Notes: generated from the sequence alone by a model not told the origin. A DNA stretch of 64,000 bases from Caulobacter rhizosphaerae (GCF_010977555.1 NZ_CP048815.1:4766501-4830500); one strand, 5' to 3'; shown: positions 31,286 to 40,309, counted from the stretch's first letter. Translations and numbers: made by a program.

Positions 31286-32401
31286 TTACGCGGTCAGGCG
31301 CCGCGCCACCTCCTCGCCGATCGCCAGCGAGCTGGTCAGGCCCGGACTCTCGATGCCGAACAGCGCCATCAGGCCCTCCAGGCCGTGGCTGTCGGCGCCG
31401 CGCAGCTGGAAGTCGGGTTGCGGCTCGCCAGGGCCGTGCAGCTTGGGCCGCACCCCGGCATAGTCGGGAACCAGCCGGTCGGCGGGCAGGTCGGGCCAGA
31501 ACTTGCGGATATAGTCGGCGAAGGCCGCAGCCCGGGCGGGGTCGACCGAATAGTCGGGGGCCGGGACATAGTCCAGGTCCGGCCCGAACACGGCCTGGCC
31601 GCCCAGGTCGTTGCGATAGTGGGTGCCCAGGGCGCCATGGATCGGCGGCGGGTAGATCAGCCTCTGGAACGGCGCCTTGGCCGCCAGCCGGAAATAGACG
31701 CCCTTTCCATAGTGGGCGGCGGGAATCTGGTCGGCGGGGAAGCCCTCGATGGTCGCGGCCACGGCCTGGGCCGACAGGCCGGGCGCGGTGACCAGCAGGC
31801 GGCACGCCAGGCTGGCGGGCTCGGCCCCGCCGATCCGCACGGTGAAGCCGCCGCCGGCCCGCGGCGTCGCGCCCTCGAACGGGGTCTTGACCACCACGGC
31901 CCCGCCAGCCGCCTCGATCTCGCCCTGCAGGGCCAGCATGTAGTCGTGGCTGGCGAACACGCCGCTTTCCGGCGACAGCAGCGCGGCGTGAGCGTTCAGC
32001 CCCGGCTCCAGCGCCCGGGCCTGGTCGCCGGTCAGGTGGTCCATGCCCTCGACCTCGTTGGCCAGGGCCTGGTCGTAGATCGCCTCCAGTCGCGGGATCT
32101 CGCTCTGGCTGGTGGCCACCACCAGCTTGCCGCACTTCTTGTAGTCGATGTGATGCTTGTCGAGGAACGCATACAGCCGCCGCCGGCCCTGGACGCAGAG
32201 CCGCGCCTTCAGCGAACCGGTCGGATAGTAGAGCCCGCCGTGGATCACCTCGGAATTGCGCGACGACACGCCCTGGCCGATGTGGTCTTCGCGCTCCAGC
32301 ACGGCCACGACCAGGCCTTGCTGGGACAGGGCGTAGCCGCAGGCCAGGCCGACGGCGCCGGCGCCGACCACGACGGCGTCGAAATCGAACTCTTGGGTCA
32401 T
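31286..32401 (-). CDS. FAD-dependent L-2-hydroxyglutarate oxidase-like enzyme
   Basis: The protein has 371 residues. The FAD-binding Rossmann motif is VVVGAGAVGLACGYALS near residue 10, and SSRNSEVIHGGLYYPTGS near 47 is the signature of the L-2-hydroxyglutarate dehydrogenase/LhgO family. KCGKLVVATSQSE and GLYYP-type elements further support this branch of the DAO superfamily. The C-terminus has SPGLTSSLAIGEEVA. It would oxidise L-2-hydroxyglutarate (or a related 2-hydroxy acid) to the 2-oxo acid, using quinone or oxygen. The gene lies between an orphan ParD-like gene and a small membrane-protein gene on the same strand. Confidence 0.9.
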   Translation of the reverse strand: MTQEFDFDAVVVGAGAVGLACGYALSQQGLVVAVLEREDHIGQGVSSRNSEVIHGGLYYPTGSLKARLCVQGRRRLYAFLDKHHIDYKKCGKLVVATSQSEIPRLEAIYDQALANEVEGMDHLTGDQARALEPGLNAHAALLSPESGVFASHDYMLALQGEIEAAGGAVVVKTPFEGATPRAGGGFTVRIGGAEPASLACRLLVTAPGLSAQAVAATIEGFPADQIPAAHYGKGVYFRLAAKAPFQRLIYPPPIHGALGTHYRNDLGGQAVFGPDLDYVPAPDYSVDPARAAAFADYIRKFWPDLPADRLVPDYAGVRPKLHGPGEPQPDFQLRGADSHGLEGLMALFGIESPGLTSSLAIGEEVARRLTA

Positions 32402-32423
32402 CTGGAAATCACCGGTCGCCGCT

Positions 32424-32726
32424 TCACCCGCGTGGCGTATCCAGGCGCTGCTTCACGGTCGCGCGGAGGTCGGCGAAGAAATCTTCCGCGTCGACATAGT
32501 CCTTGGGATCGATCGCTTCGGCCTCAAGCTCGTCGAGGAAGCGCTCAAGCTTGTCGGATCCGCCCATGATCTCGGCGGCCCGGCGGTAGTTCAGTTCCGC
32601 GAGTTCCGCCGCCACCGCCTCGTCCAGCGAGGCGAACTCGCCACGCCGAACCCGCGCCAGCAGATCGGCGGCGTCGTCGGGCGACAAGGTCACGACGCTG
32701 GAGGCGGGCGGCGGCGGCTTGTTCAT
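32424..32726 (-). CDS. ParD-like ribbon-helix-helix antitoxin-type protein without a toxin gene
   Basis: The protein has 100 residues. Residues 13-45 (LSPDDAADLLARVRRGEFAS, LDEAVAAELAELNYRRA) resemble the RHH and following helix of ParD antitoxins, in which an RVxxGxYxSxSEVVREAL motif is typical. The C-terminal half is acidic (DELEAEAIDPKDYVDAEDFF). A ParE toxin would be expected immediately downstream, but the next gene on that strand is the 2-hydroxyglutarate oxidase. It could be an orphan antitoxin, a domesticated regulator or an unrelated RHH protein. The ATG start is preceded by no strong ribosome-binding site. Confidence 0.65.
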   Translation of the reverse strand: MNKPPPPASSVVTLSPDDAADLLARVRRGEFASLDEAVAAELAELNYRRAAEIMGGSDKLERFLDELEAEAIDPKDYVDAEDFFADLRATVKQRLDTPRG

Positions 32727-32869
32727 GCGCCCAACCTATCACGCCTCATGGCCGGCGCCAGATGGAGTGGTCGGCGGCCTTCATTGCCCTTTTTCGCGAG
32801 CTGTGAAACCTTACCCGACAAGGTTGAGGGCGCGGCGGTCGTCAGGCCGGCGTCCCAGGGAAGGGCATC

Positions 32870-33988
32870 ATGAACTTCGGCGCCGCGCTCGATGTCGCGA
32901 TCGGGCTGATCTTCGTCTACCTGCTGGTCAGCCTGTTCGTCACGGCGCTGAACGAATACATCTCGAGCTTCCTCAACAAGCGCAGCGAATTCCTGCTCCA
33001 GCGGGTGCAGAGCCTGCTGGGCGGCGACGGGTCGGAAGCCAAGTCCGGTGACTGGTCGCCGCAGATGTGCGCGGTGTGGAACCACCCGCTGATCAACGCC
33101 CTGAAGTCGCACAACCTGGCCGAGGACCACGGCACCAAGCGCGGGGCGCTGCTGAAGAACGCCCCCTCGTACATCCCGGGCAAGACCTTCGCCGTGGCCC
33201 TGACCGAGACGCTGAAGCCTTCCGAAACGGCCCATCTCAGCTTCGCCCAGCTGAAGACCGCTGTCGCCGGCATCGAGAACAACGAGCCCCTGAAGGCCGC
33301 CCTTCTGCCGATGCTCGACGACGCCGAGGGCAAGCTGGACGTGTTCCAGCAGAACGTCGCCACCTGGTTCGACCGGGCGATGGACCGCACCAGCGGCACC
33401 TACAAGCGCTGGGTCCATCGGCTGACCTTCTGGGCCGGCTTCGCCGTGGCGGTGGCGTTCAACGTCAATTCGCTGCAGCTGATCGACAACCTGTGGCGCG
33501 ATCCGGTGGCGCGGGCCGGCCTGGTGGCCCAGGCCTCGCAATCGGCCCAGGGCGCCACCGAGGCGCGCGACGTCGAGGCCAATCTGGCCGCGCCCGCGCC
33601 GACGCCGGCGCCGACGCCAGCAGCCTCGGCCGAGGGCGACGAAGCCACCGCGCCCGAATGCGCCTGCGACGGAGGCCAGAGCGCCGCCGACCTGGCCCAG
33701 GACCTGCCGCTGCCGATCGGCTGGAGCCAGGAAGGCCTCTGCGCCCTGGTCCACGAGCCGTTGTCGTCCCTGCCGCCCAGCAAACGGCCGGCCTCCGCCT
33801 GCAAGACGCCCTATCGCAACGGCTGGAGCGTGACAGCGAAGATCTTGCTGACCCTGCTGGGCCTGGCGATCACCGGCCTGGCCGTCTCGCTCGGCTCGCC
33901 GTTCTGGTTCGGCATCCTGCAGTCGGTGACCAACATCCGCGCCACGGGGATCAAGCCTGACCGCGCGGACGGGACGGTGCAGCGGTAA
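32870..33988 (+). CDS. Conserved hypothetical membrane protein
   Basis: The protein has 372 residues. An N-terminal span (LDVAIGLIFVYLLVSLFVTA, about residues 7-28) is followed by about 150 residues that are probably cytoplasmic. Two more spans lie near 180-200 (WAGFAVAVAFNVNSLQL) and 320-345 (ILLTLLGLAITGLAVSLGSPFW). Between these is a low-complexity APTPAPTPAAS linker and several cysteines (CACDG, CALV, CKTP). I do not recognise the family; the N-terminus (YLLVSLFVTALNEY) is shared with many uncharacterised bacterial proteins. The ATG at 32870 follows AAGGGCATC. It is convergent with the ferredoxin oxidoreductase gene across a pair of inverted palindromes. Confidence 0.8.
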   Translation: MNFGAALDVAIGLIFVYLLVSLFVTALNEYISSFLNKRSEFLLQRVQSLLGGDGSEAKSGDWSPQMCAVWNHPLINALKSHNLAEDHGTKRGALLKNAPSYIPGKTFAVALTETLKPSETAHLSFAQLKTAVAGIENNEPLKAALLPMLDDAEGKLDVFQQNVATWFDRAMDRTSGTYKRWVHRLTFWAGFAVAVAFNVNSLQLIDNLWRDPVARAGLVAQASQSAQGATEARDVEANLAAPAPTPAPTPAASAEGDEATAPECACDGGQSAADLAQDLPLPIGWSQEGLCALVHEPLSSLPPSKRPASACKTPYRNGWSVTAKILLTLLGLAITGLAVSLGSPFWFGILQSVTNIRATGIKPDRADGTVQR

Positions 33989-33998
33989 ACTCACGGAC

Positions 33999-34025
33999 GG
34001 GGACACGCCCTTGCGGCGTGTCCCC
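33999..34025. repeat. 27-bp inverted-repeat unit, left copy of a pair
   Basis: GGGGACACGCC-CTTGC-GGCGTGTCCCC has 11-base perfect arms. The unit at 34050-34076 is the same sequence in reverse orientation with one change. Both lie in a convergent intergenic space, so they may terminate transcription from both sides. Confidence 0.75.
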
Positions 34026-34049
34026 TCCTCAGGCGCGGCGTAGACTTTT

Positions 34050-34076
34050 GGGGACGCGCCGCAAGGGCGTGTCCCC
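34050..34076. repeat. 27-bp inverted-repeat unit, right copy of a pair
   Basis: GGGGACGCGCC-GCAAG-GGCGTGTCCCC is the reverse complement of the left unit at 26 of 27 positions. Its 5' flank contains CTTTTG. Confidence 0.75.
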
Positions 34077-34081
34077 GGCTC

Positions 34082-37000
34082 CTACCCTTCCCACTGGCTC
34101 CAGAGGGTCGCGGCCTGGGCCTTGGCCTTGACTACCGCGGCGTCCTTGACGTGGCCGTAGCCGCGGATCTCCTGCGGGATCGCGGCGATGCGGGCCGCCA
34201 GCGGCAGGCGCTCGGGCGTCAGGCCGCCGGCCAGGCGGTCCAGCGTGGTCTCGTAGTCGGTGATCAGGCCGCGCTCCATGCGCCGCTCCTCGGTCTTGCC
34301 GAACACATCCAGCGGTCCGCCGCGCAGGCCTTTCAGCTTCGCCATGACCGGGAAGGCGAGGTCAAGCATCCAGCCGCCGAACGCCATCTTGCGCGGCCGG
34401 CCTTCCTTGTCCTTGGGGGCGAGAATCGGCGGGGCCAGCCAGACCTTGGCCTTGCCGCCCTTGAAGGTCCCGGCCAGTTCGGCCGCGAAGCGTCCATCGG
34501 TATAGAGCCGGGCCACCTCGTACTCGTCCTTGTAGGCCATCAGCTTGTAGAGGTTCACCGCCGCCGCGCGGGTCAGGATCTCCCCGCCGCCGTTCGCCGC
34601 CTCGGCCAGGGCGACCTTCTCGATCTTGGCCGCGTAGCGCTTGGCGTAGGCCTCGTTCTGGTAGGCGACAAGGTCGGCGGTGCGCTTGGCGATCAGCTCG
34701 GCCAGCGGCATGGTTTCCGGCGTCGGCACGTCCGCGTCGCGCGGCCCCATCGAAGCTGGATCGTGCGCCACGCGGCGGCCCAGCTCGAAGGCGGCCAGGT
34801 TGGACTCATAGTCGACGCCGTTCAGCTTGATGGCCCGGTAGACCGCGCGGCTGGACAGCGGGATCACCCCGCGCTGCCAGGCGAAGCCGACCATGATCAT
34901 GTTGGCGAAGATGGCGTCGCCGAACTGGGTCTCGGCTAGGTGCTGGGCCGGGCAGGCGTCGAAGCTCTTGGTGGCGCCCTTGATCCGCCGGGCCATGGCC
35001 CCGCTGTCGAAGCGGACGTCGCGGCTCGTGACGAAGTCGGCCGTGGGAGCGAAGTCGCTGTTGCCGAAGGCGGCCGTGCGGTCCTTGGCGTACAGCGACA
35101 GACCTTCCGGCGAGGCGGCCACCAGCATGTCGCAGGCGATCAACACGTCGGCGCTGGCGGCGGGCACCCGGCCACCGACCACCGTCTCCTCGGTCTCGCC
35201 GATCTTGACGTGGCTGAACACCGCGCCGCCCTTCTGGGCCAGGCCCGTCATGTCGACCACGCTGCCGGCCCGGCCGTCGACGTGGGCGGCCATGGCCAGG
35301 ATCGAGGCCACGGTGGTCACCCCTGTGCCGCCCACGCCGGTGAAGATGATCCGGCGCACGCCGTGGAAGTCGTCGAACACCGGCAGCGGCGTGGAGTCGA
35401 CCGTCAGGGCCGGGGCCTTCTTGGCCTTGGCGCTCTCGGCCCCTTCCAGGGTGATGAACGACGGGCAGAAGCCGTCGACGCAGCTGTAGTCCTGATTGCA
35501 GCTGGACTGGTTGATCTTGCGCTTGCGGCCGAACTCGGTGTTCAGCGGCTCCACCGACACGCAGTTGGACTTGATCGAGCAATCGCCGCAGCCCTCGCAG
35601 ACCAGCGGGTTGATGAACACCCGCTTGGTGGCCTTGGCCATGGTCCCGCGCTTGCGGCGGCGGCGCTTTTCGGTGGCGCAGGTCTGGTCGTAAAGCAGCA
35701 CCGTCGTGCCGGGGGTGTCGCGCAGCATCTTCTGCACGCTCATCAGTTCCGAGCGCGGGAAGACGTCGACGCCGGGCGCCAGGTCGGTGACGCCCTGGTA
35801 GCGTTCCAGCTCGTCGACCACGATCACGGTCCGGGCCACGCCCTCGCTAGCCAGCTGGCGGGTGATCTGGGCCGGGGTGAAGCCGCTCTCGGCCCGCTGA
35901 CCACCGGTCATGGCCACGGCGTCGTTGAACAGCAGCTTGTAGGTGATGTTGGCCCCGGCCGCGACGGCGGCCCGAATCGCGAGCGAACCGGAGTGGTTGT
36001 AGGTGCCGTCGCCCAGGTTCTGGAAGACGTGCTTCTCGGTGGTGAACGGCGCGGCCCCCACCCAGGTCAGGCCCTCGCCGCCCATGTGGGTGTTCAGGTC
36101 GGTCATCGGATCGTTGAAGCCGGCCATGTAGTGGCAGCCGATGCCGGCCAGGGCGCGGCTGCCCTCCGGCAGCTTGGTCGAGGTGTTGTGCGGGCAGCCC
36201 GAGCAGAAGAACGGCTTGCGGGCCTGGTCGGCGGCCAGGCTGACGGCGGCGACGCCGGCGGCCGAGACGCGGTTCAGATAGGCCTGGGCCCGTTCCATGT
36301 GCGGGCCGGGAGGCAGGCGGTCGTAGATGGCCAGGGCGATCTCGGCCACCGACAGCGAGCCCAGTTCCGACAGCAGCGGATGGCCGTGCTCGTCCAGCTT
36401 GCCGATGATCCGGGGGCGGGCGTGGGCCGGCAGGTCATAGAGGGCGGCCCGGGCCTGGGGCTCGATCAGGCCGCGCTTGTGCTCGATCACCATCAAGGTC
36501 TCGAGGCCGGCGGCGAAGGCGCGCACGCCCAAGGGCTCCAACGGCCAGGGCATGCCGACCTTGTAGATCGACACGCCCAGGTCGGCGGCCTCCTGCAGGG
36601 TCATGCCCATGGCGGTGAAGGCTTCCAGCACATCCTTGTAGGCCTGGCCCTGGCAGACGATGCCCAGACGCGCCTTGCCGACGCGCACGTGCGAGGCGCC
36701 CAGCACCACGCGGTCGATCCCGTTGGCCCGGGCGAAGGCCAGGGCGGCGGGGATCTTGTGCAGGCGAAGTCGGCGCTCCTTCTCCATCGGCTGGTCCTTC
36801 AGCCGGATGCCCAGGCCGCCGGGCGGCATCGGGAAGTCGGGGATCACCAGCCGGTGGCGGTTCAGGGAGACGTCGATGGTCACGCCCGAGTCCATGGTGT
36901 CGGCCAGGGCGATCATGCCGGTCCACAGGCCGCTGAACCGCGACATGGAAATGCCCAGCAGGCCGTAGTCGAGCACCTCCTGCACATCGGCCGGCGACAG

Positions 37001-37510
37001 CACGGGCATCTCGAAGTCCTGGAAGGCGAACTCCGACTGCGACGGCAGGGTCGAGCTCTTGCAGGCGTGGTCGTCGCCGGCCACGGCCAGCACGCCGCCG
37101 GTCGGGAAGCTGCCGGCGAAATTGGCGTGCTTGAAGACATCGCCAGTGCGATCCACGCCCGGCGCCTTGCCATACCACATGCCGAAGACGCCGTCGTGGG
37201 TCGCGCCCGGGAACAGGTTGGCCTGCTGGCTGCCCCAGACCGCCGTCGCGGCCAGGTCCTCGTTCAGGCCTTCCTTGAAGACGACGTCATGGGCCGTGAG
37301 CAGCTTGGACAGGCGGGCGGCCTGCTGGTCCAGCCCCCCCAGGGGCGAGCCGCGATAGCCGGAAAGGAAGCCCGCCGTGTTGAGCCCGGCCCGGGTGTCC
37401 AGGCGCTTTCGGTCGAGGAGAACGCGGATCAGCGCCTGCACGCCGGTGATGAACGCACGACCATCTTCGAGCAGATATTTGTCGTCGAGCGTGACTTCCG
37501 AGTGCCGCAT
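34082..37510 (-). CDS. Fused indolepyruvate ferredoxin oxidoreductase-type enzyme
   Basis: The protein has 1142 residues and joins the alpha, ferredoxin-like and gamma parts of 2-oxoacid:ferredoxin oxidoreductases. TPP-type domains occupy the first two thirds, with GYRGSPLGGLD near 50, FCSGCPHNTSTKLPEGS near 435 and GIGCHYMAGFND. A ferredoxin-like region near 640-680 has CEGCGDCSIKSNC and CNQDYSCVDGFC. The gamma part from about 720 has FTGVGGTGVTTVASILA and DMTGLAQKGGAVFSHVKIG. It probably decarboxylates aryl- or branched-chain 2-oxo acids to acyl-CoA with reduction of an electron carrier. The divergent Lrp-type gene is the likely local regulator. Start ATG follows GGGAGGA. Confidence 0.93.
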   Translation of the reverse strand: MRHSEVTLDDKYLLEDGRAFITGVQALIRVLLDRKRLDTRAGLNTAGFLSGYRGSPLGGLDQQAARLSKLLTAHDVVFKEGLNEDLAATAVWGSQQANLFPGATHDGVFGMWYGKAPGVDRTGDVFKHANFAGSFPTGGVLAVAGDDHACKSSTLPSQSEFAFQDFEMPVLSPADVQEVLDYGLLGISMSRFSGLWTGMIALADTMDSGVTIDVSLNRHRLVIPDFPMPPGGLGIRLKDQPMEKERRLRLHKIPAALAFARANGIDRVVLGASHVRVGKARLGIVCQGQAYKDVLEAFTAMGMTLQEAADLGVSIYKVGMPWPLEPLGVRAFAAGLETLMVIEHKRGLIEPQARAALYDLPAHARPRIIGKLDEHGHPLLSELGSLSVAEIALAIYDRLPPGPHMERAQAYLNRVSAAGVAAVSLAADQARKPFFCSGCPHNTSTKLPEGSRALAGIGCHYMAGFNDPMTDLNTHMGGEGLTWVGAAPFTTEKHVFQNLGDGTYNHSGSLAIRAAVAAGANITYKLLFNDAVAMTGGQRAESGFTPAQITRQLASEGVARTVIVVDELERYQGVTDLAPGVDVFPRSELMSVQKMLRDTPGTTVLLYDQTCATEKRRRRKRGTMAKATKRVFINPLVCEGCGDCSIKSNCVSVEPLNTEFGRKRKINQSSCNQDYSCVDGFCPSFITLEGAESAKAKKAPALTVDSTPLPVFDDFHGVRRIIFTGVGGTGVTTVASILAMAAHVDGRAGSVVDMTGLAQKGGAVFSHVKIGETEETVVGGRVPAASADVLIACDMLVAASPEGLSLYAKDRTAAFGNSDFAPTADFVTSRDVRFDSGAMARRIKGATKSFDACPAQHLAETQFGDAIFANMIMVGFAWQRGVIPLSSRAVYRAIKLNGVDYESNLAAFELGRRVAHDPASMGPRDADVPTPETMPLAELIAKRTADLVAYQNEAYAKRYAAKIEKVALAEAANGGGEILTRAAAVNLYKLMAYKDEYEVARLYTDGRFAAELAGTFKGGKAKVWLAPPILAPKDKEGRPRKMAFGGWMLDLAFPVMAKLKGLRGGPLDVFGKTEERRMERGLITDYETTLDRLAGGLTPERLPLAARIAAIPQEIRGYGHVKDAAVVKAKAQAATLWSQWEG

Positions 37511-37652
37511 AGCAAAAAAATTCCTCCCGGGTCTTCTCGCCCGCTCAGCAATATCTTATAGAAACGGGGAAATTGTTTGCCCAAGGTGTGCCCGTCCCAA
37601 GGCCGCTTTGCGCACGATCAGCGCGCCAATCACCCTCTGGGGGGAGGAATTC

Positions 37653-38150
37653 TTGTCCGAACAACTCGACGCCGTGGATGCCAAGATCCTGGATCTCATC
37701 CAACACGACGCCGGACTGTCCGTCGCCGAGATCGCCGAGCGAGTCGGCCTGTCGTCCAGCCCGTGCTGGCGCCGGATCAAGCGGCTGGAGGACGCGGGCG
37801 TCATCCAGCGCCGCGTCACGATCCTGGACCGCGAGAAGCTGGGCCTGGGCTTCGAGGTCTATTGCACCGCCAAGCTGTCGCTGCCGACCAAGGAAAACCT
37901 CGAGGTCTTCGAGCAGGCGGTGGCCAAGTGGGCCGAGGTGGTGCAGTGCGCCACCGTGACCGGCGCGGCCGACTACGAGCTGCGAATCGTCACCCGCGAT
38001 ATGCGCGCCTTCGACGAGTTCCTGCGCGACAAGCTGCTGTCGCTGGGCCTGGTCAGCAATATCGAGAGCCGGATCGTCATCCGCGGCGTCAAGAACTCCA
38101 CGGCCGTGCCGCTGGGCCTGGTCAGCCCGTATGTGAGCCCGCTGGGGTAG
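37653..38150 (+). CDS. Lrp/AsnC-family transcriptional regulator
   Basis: The protein has 165 residues. The N-terminal HTH reads LDAVDAKILDLIQHDAGLSV, then AEIAERVGLSSSPCWRRIKRLEDAGVI; the ligand-sensing RAM domain follows with VVQCATVTGAADYELRIVTRDM. SPCWRRIKRLE is typical of the Lrp/BkdR branch that responds to amino acids. It is divergent from the 2-oxoacid:ferredoxin oxidoreductase gene with a 142-base gap, so it is the natural candidate to control it. The start is TTG at 37653, backed by the strong ribosome-binding site GGGGAGGAATTC; the longer upstream frame crosses that site. Confidence 0.93.
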   Translation: MSEQLDAVDAKILDLIQHDAGLSVAEIAERVGLSSSPCWRRIKRLEDAGVIQRRVTILDREKLGLGFEVYCTAKLSLPTKENLEVFEQAVAKWAEVVQCATVTGAADYELRIVTRDMRAFDEFLRDKLLSLGLVSNIESRIVIRGVKNSTAVPLGLVSPYVSPLG

Positions 38151-38155
38151 ATCGC

Positions 38156-38189
38156 GGCCGGGGACAGGCGCATGCGCCTGTCCCCGGCC
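38156..38189. repeat. 34-bp perfect palindrome containing P26 (copy 2)
   Basis: The 26-base palindrome GGGGACAGGCGCA plus its exact reverse complement, at 38160-38185, is extended by GGCC on each side. It starts six bases after the Lrp stop codon. The core is identical to that at 13287-13312. Confidence 0.85.
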
Positions 38190-38268
38190 CGCGCGCCGTC
38201 GTTTCCTTCTAGAATCGGCGCTTGCGTCCCGCCACAATGCTGGCTCCACCGCTTCGGAGCCCGCCCCC

Positions 38269-39159
38269 ATGATCGACCTCGTCATCGACCAGCGCCGCAA
38301 GGACCTCGGCGGTTTCGAGGTCGGCCGCGTGCTGCCGTTCCACAGCCGGCGGATGGTGGGGCCCTTCACCTTCTTCGACCATATGGGCCCCGTCGCGTTC
38401 GAGCCCGGTTTCCCGCGCAACGTCGACGTGCGCCCGCATCCGCACATCGGCCTGTCGACCCTGACCTACCTGTTCGAGGGCGAGATCACCCACCGCGACA
38501 GCGTCGGCTCGCAGGTCGAGATCCGGCCCGGCGAGGTCAACTGGATGACCGCCGGCAGCGGCATCACCCATTCCGAACGCTTCGAGCACCTGCGCGAGCA
38601 CGGCGGCGCCATGCACGGCATCCAGGCCTGGGTGGCCCTGCCCGACGGCCAGGAGGAGATCGCCCCCAGCTTCTCGCACCATCCGCGCGACGAGATGCCG
38701 GTCTATGAGGAGGGCGGGCTGAAGGCCGCCCTGGTGGCCGGCAAGGCGTTCGGCGCGTCGGCCAAGGTGCCGGTGTTCTCGCCGCTGTTCTACGTGCACT
38801 GGGAACTGGCGGCCGGGGCCAAGGCGGGCCTGCCGGCGGAGTATCCCGAGCGCGCCGCCTATGTCGCGGTCGGCAAGGTCGAGGCCGCCGGCCAGGTGCT
38901 GCACGCCGGCCAGATGGCGGTGTTCAAGCCGGGTGAGACGATCACCTTCGAGGCCCTGGAACCCTCCACCGTCATGCTGCTGGGCGGCGAACCGGTGGGG
39001 CCGCGCTTCATCGAGTGGAATTTCGTCCATTCGTCCAAGGCGCGCATCGAGCAGGCCAAGGCCGACTGGCGGGCCCAGCGCATGAAGCTCCCCGACCTGG
39101 ACGACCAGGAATTCACCCCCCTGCCCGAGCCTTCGCCGCCGGCGCAGCCGATGTCTTAG
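38269..39159 (+). CDS. Pirin family protein (bicupin)
   Basis: The protein has 296 residues with two cupin barrels. RVLPFHSRRMVGPFTFFDHMGP near residue 20 and HPHIGLSTLTYLFEGEITHRDS near 60 contain the metal-binding His-x-His pair, with a further His and Glu in SGITHSE; together these form the Fe site of pirins. Quercetinase activity has been shown for some family members and a regulatory role for others; here neither is decided. The C-terminal 47 bases of the gene overlap the end of the oppositely oriented lipoprotein gene. The start is ATG after a CGCCCCC leader with a weak ribosome-binding site. Confidence 0.92.
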   Translation: MIDLVIDQRRKDLGGFEVGRVLPFHSRRMVGPFTFFDHMGPVAFEPGFPRNVDVRPHPHIGLSTLTYLFEGEITHRDSVGSQVEIRPGEVNWMTAGSGITHSERFEHLREHGGAMHGIQAWVALPDGQEEIAPSFSHHPRDEMPVYEEGGLKAALVAGKAFGASAKVPVFSPLFYVHWELAAGAKAGLPAEYPERAAYVAVGKVEAAGQVLHAGQMAVFKPGETITFEALEPSTVMLLGGEPVGPRFIEWNFVHSSKARIEQAKADWRAQRMKLPDLDDQEFTPLPEPSPPAQPMS

Positions 39160-39790
39160 GGGCGGGGGCCATTTTGAAGCGGTCCGGAACGTAGCTGCGC
39201 GCCAGCGACGCGGCGTCGAACATGGCCGGGTCGGGCTTTTCATGCTCGACCGCGACGGCATAGGTCAGGGACCACGGTGAACCGTTGACCAATTCATAAG
39301 TGGTGCGAACGATCGCGCCGTCCTGCATGACGTCGTAGGTCCTGACGTTGTGCGCGTCGATCAGGCGTATTCGTTGCGCTGGGCCAAACGCGGTGTTCAC
39401 GACGCCCCGCCATTCGCTCGCGACAAAGGATTTGTTGGTGTTCACCCCGCAGGCCGCCAACGCCACCTTGGAACCGACGACCTTCTCGCCCGTGGTGAGT
39501 GACAGGCCCGTTCCGGAGCCGGTTGCGCAATCGGCGATCCAGCGGTCGCGCGGCGTCTCGACCCGGTGCAGGGTCCCGGAATGGAACTCCGCAGACCATT
39601 CCTCGACCGGCCCGCCTGTCTGCTCGATCCGATTCCAGTTGTAGACGACGTAGTCCGTCCTCGTGGTCTTGGTGAGCTCGACCACCGCCCTGACTGGAGC
39701 AGGAAGCCTGTCCTCCGTACGCCCCGAACAGGCGCTCACCCCGAACAGGCCAATCGTCAGCGCCACCTCGAGACCACGTTTCATGATCAT
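39113..39790 (-). CDS. Hypothetical lipoprotein
   Basis: The protein has 225 residues. The signal peptide MKRGLEVALTIGLFGVSAC ends in the lipobox VSAC, so it is a membrane-attached periplasmic protein. The mature part has a beta-rich composition (TRTDYVVYNWNRIEQ, RWIADCATGSGTGL, RLIDAHNVRTYDV) and two cysteines. The last 20 residues are Ala/Pro/Lys-rich and are encoded antisense to the pirin 3' end. No family is recognised. The base composition is slightly less GC-rich than its neighbours. ATGs at 39790 and 39784 are equally possible. Confidence 0.72.
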   Translation of the reverse strand: MIMKRGLEVALTIGLFGVSACSGRTEDRLPAPVRAVVELTKTTRTDYVVYNWNRIEQTGGPVEEWSAEFHSGTLHRVETPRDRWIADCATGSGTGLSLTTGEKVVGSKVALAACGVNTNKSFVASEWRGVVNTAFGPAQRIRLIDAHNVRTYDVMQDGAIVRTTYELVNGSPWSLTYAVAVEHEKPDPAMFDAASLARSYVPDRFKMAPAPKTSAAPAAKARAGG

Positions 39791-39889
39791 CTCTCATACC
39801 CCCTCGAAACGACCGGACCTTAGCCGAATTTGCGCGACGCCTAAGCTCAAGCCTGCAGCGGCGCGCCCGAAGGCCGAAGTCTTCGCCTA

Positions 39890-40273
39890 CTAGAGGAACG
39901 GCCCCGGCAGCCTCAGCGGCCCCGGCCCGACCTCGTCGTCGGCGTCGCCCACGGCCTCGTAGTGCGCCGCCAGCTTGGCGCAGGCGGCCAGGACCAGAGT
40001 TTCGACGAAAGCCGGGTCGCGACCCGTCAGCCGGACGATCTCGGCCAGGGCGTGGCCCCGGCCGGCGGCCATGTCCATCGCCGCGACCTCCTGGACCGAC
40101 AGCGCCGCGCGGGCGCGGGCCAGCCGCTCCACCGCGTCCAGCCGCTGGAAGCCGTCGTCGCTGGCCAGCGCCTTGCGATAGTCGCGGCCGTACAGGGCGG
40201 CGGCCTCGGCCTCCGCGAAGCCGATGTCCGGGCCAAGCTCTTCAATCGATGCGAGCGGATATTTGGATGTCAC
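39890..40273 (-). CDS. Hypothetical protein, 127 residues
   Basis: The frame opens MTSKYPLASIEELGPDIGFA and is mostly helical, with FQRLDAVERLARARAALSVQEVAAMDMAAG and a tail rich in Gly and Pro. No membrane span or known motif is seen. Its codon use is normal for the window. It lies 36 bases downstream of another hypothetical gene on the same strand, so the two may form a unit. Function not recognised. Confidence 0.65.
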   Translation of the reverse strand: MTSKYPLASIEELGPDIGFAEAEAAALYGRDYRKALASDDGFQRLDAVERLARARAALSVQEVAAMDMAAGRGHALAEIVRLTGRDPAFVETLVLAACAKLAAHYEAVGDADDEVGPGPLRLPGPFL

Positions 40274-40309
40274 GAGCGCATTCCAGGTTCGCGTCGGTGA
40301 GCCGTCGCT

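Noticed and set aside
34940..37561. An 873-codon open frame on the + strand
   Set aside because: It is exactly antisense to the indolepyruvate ferredoxin oxidoreductase gene and its translation is low-complexity G/H/Q/A-rich, the usual shadow of a GC-rich gene.
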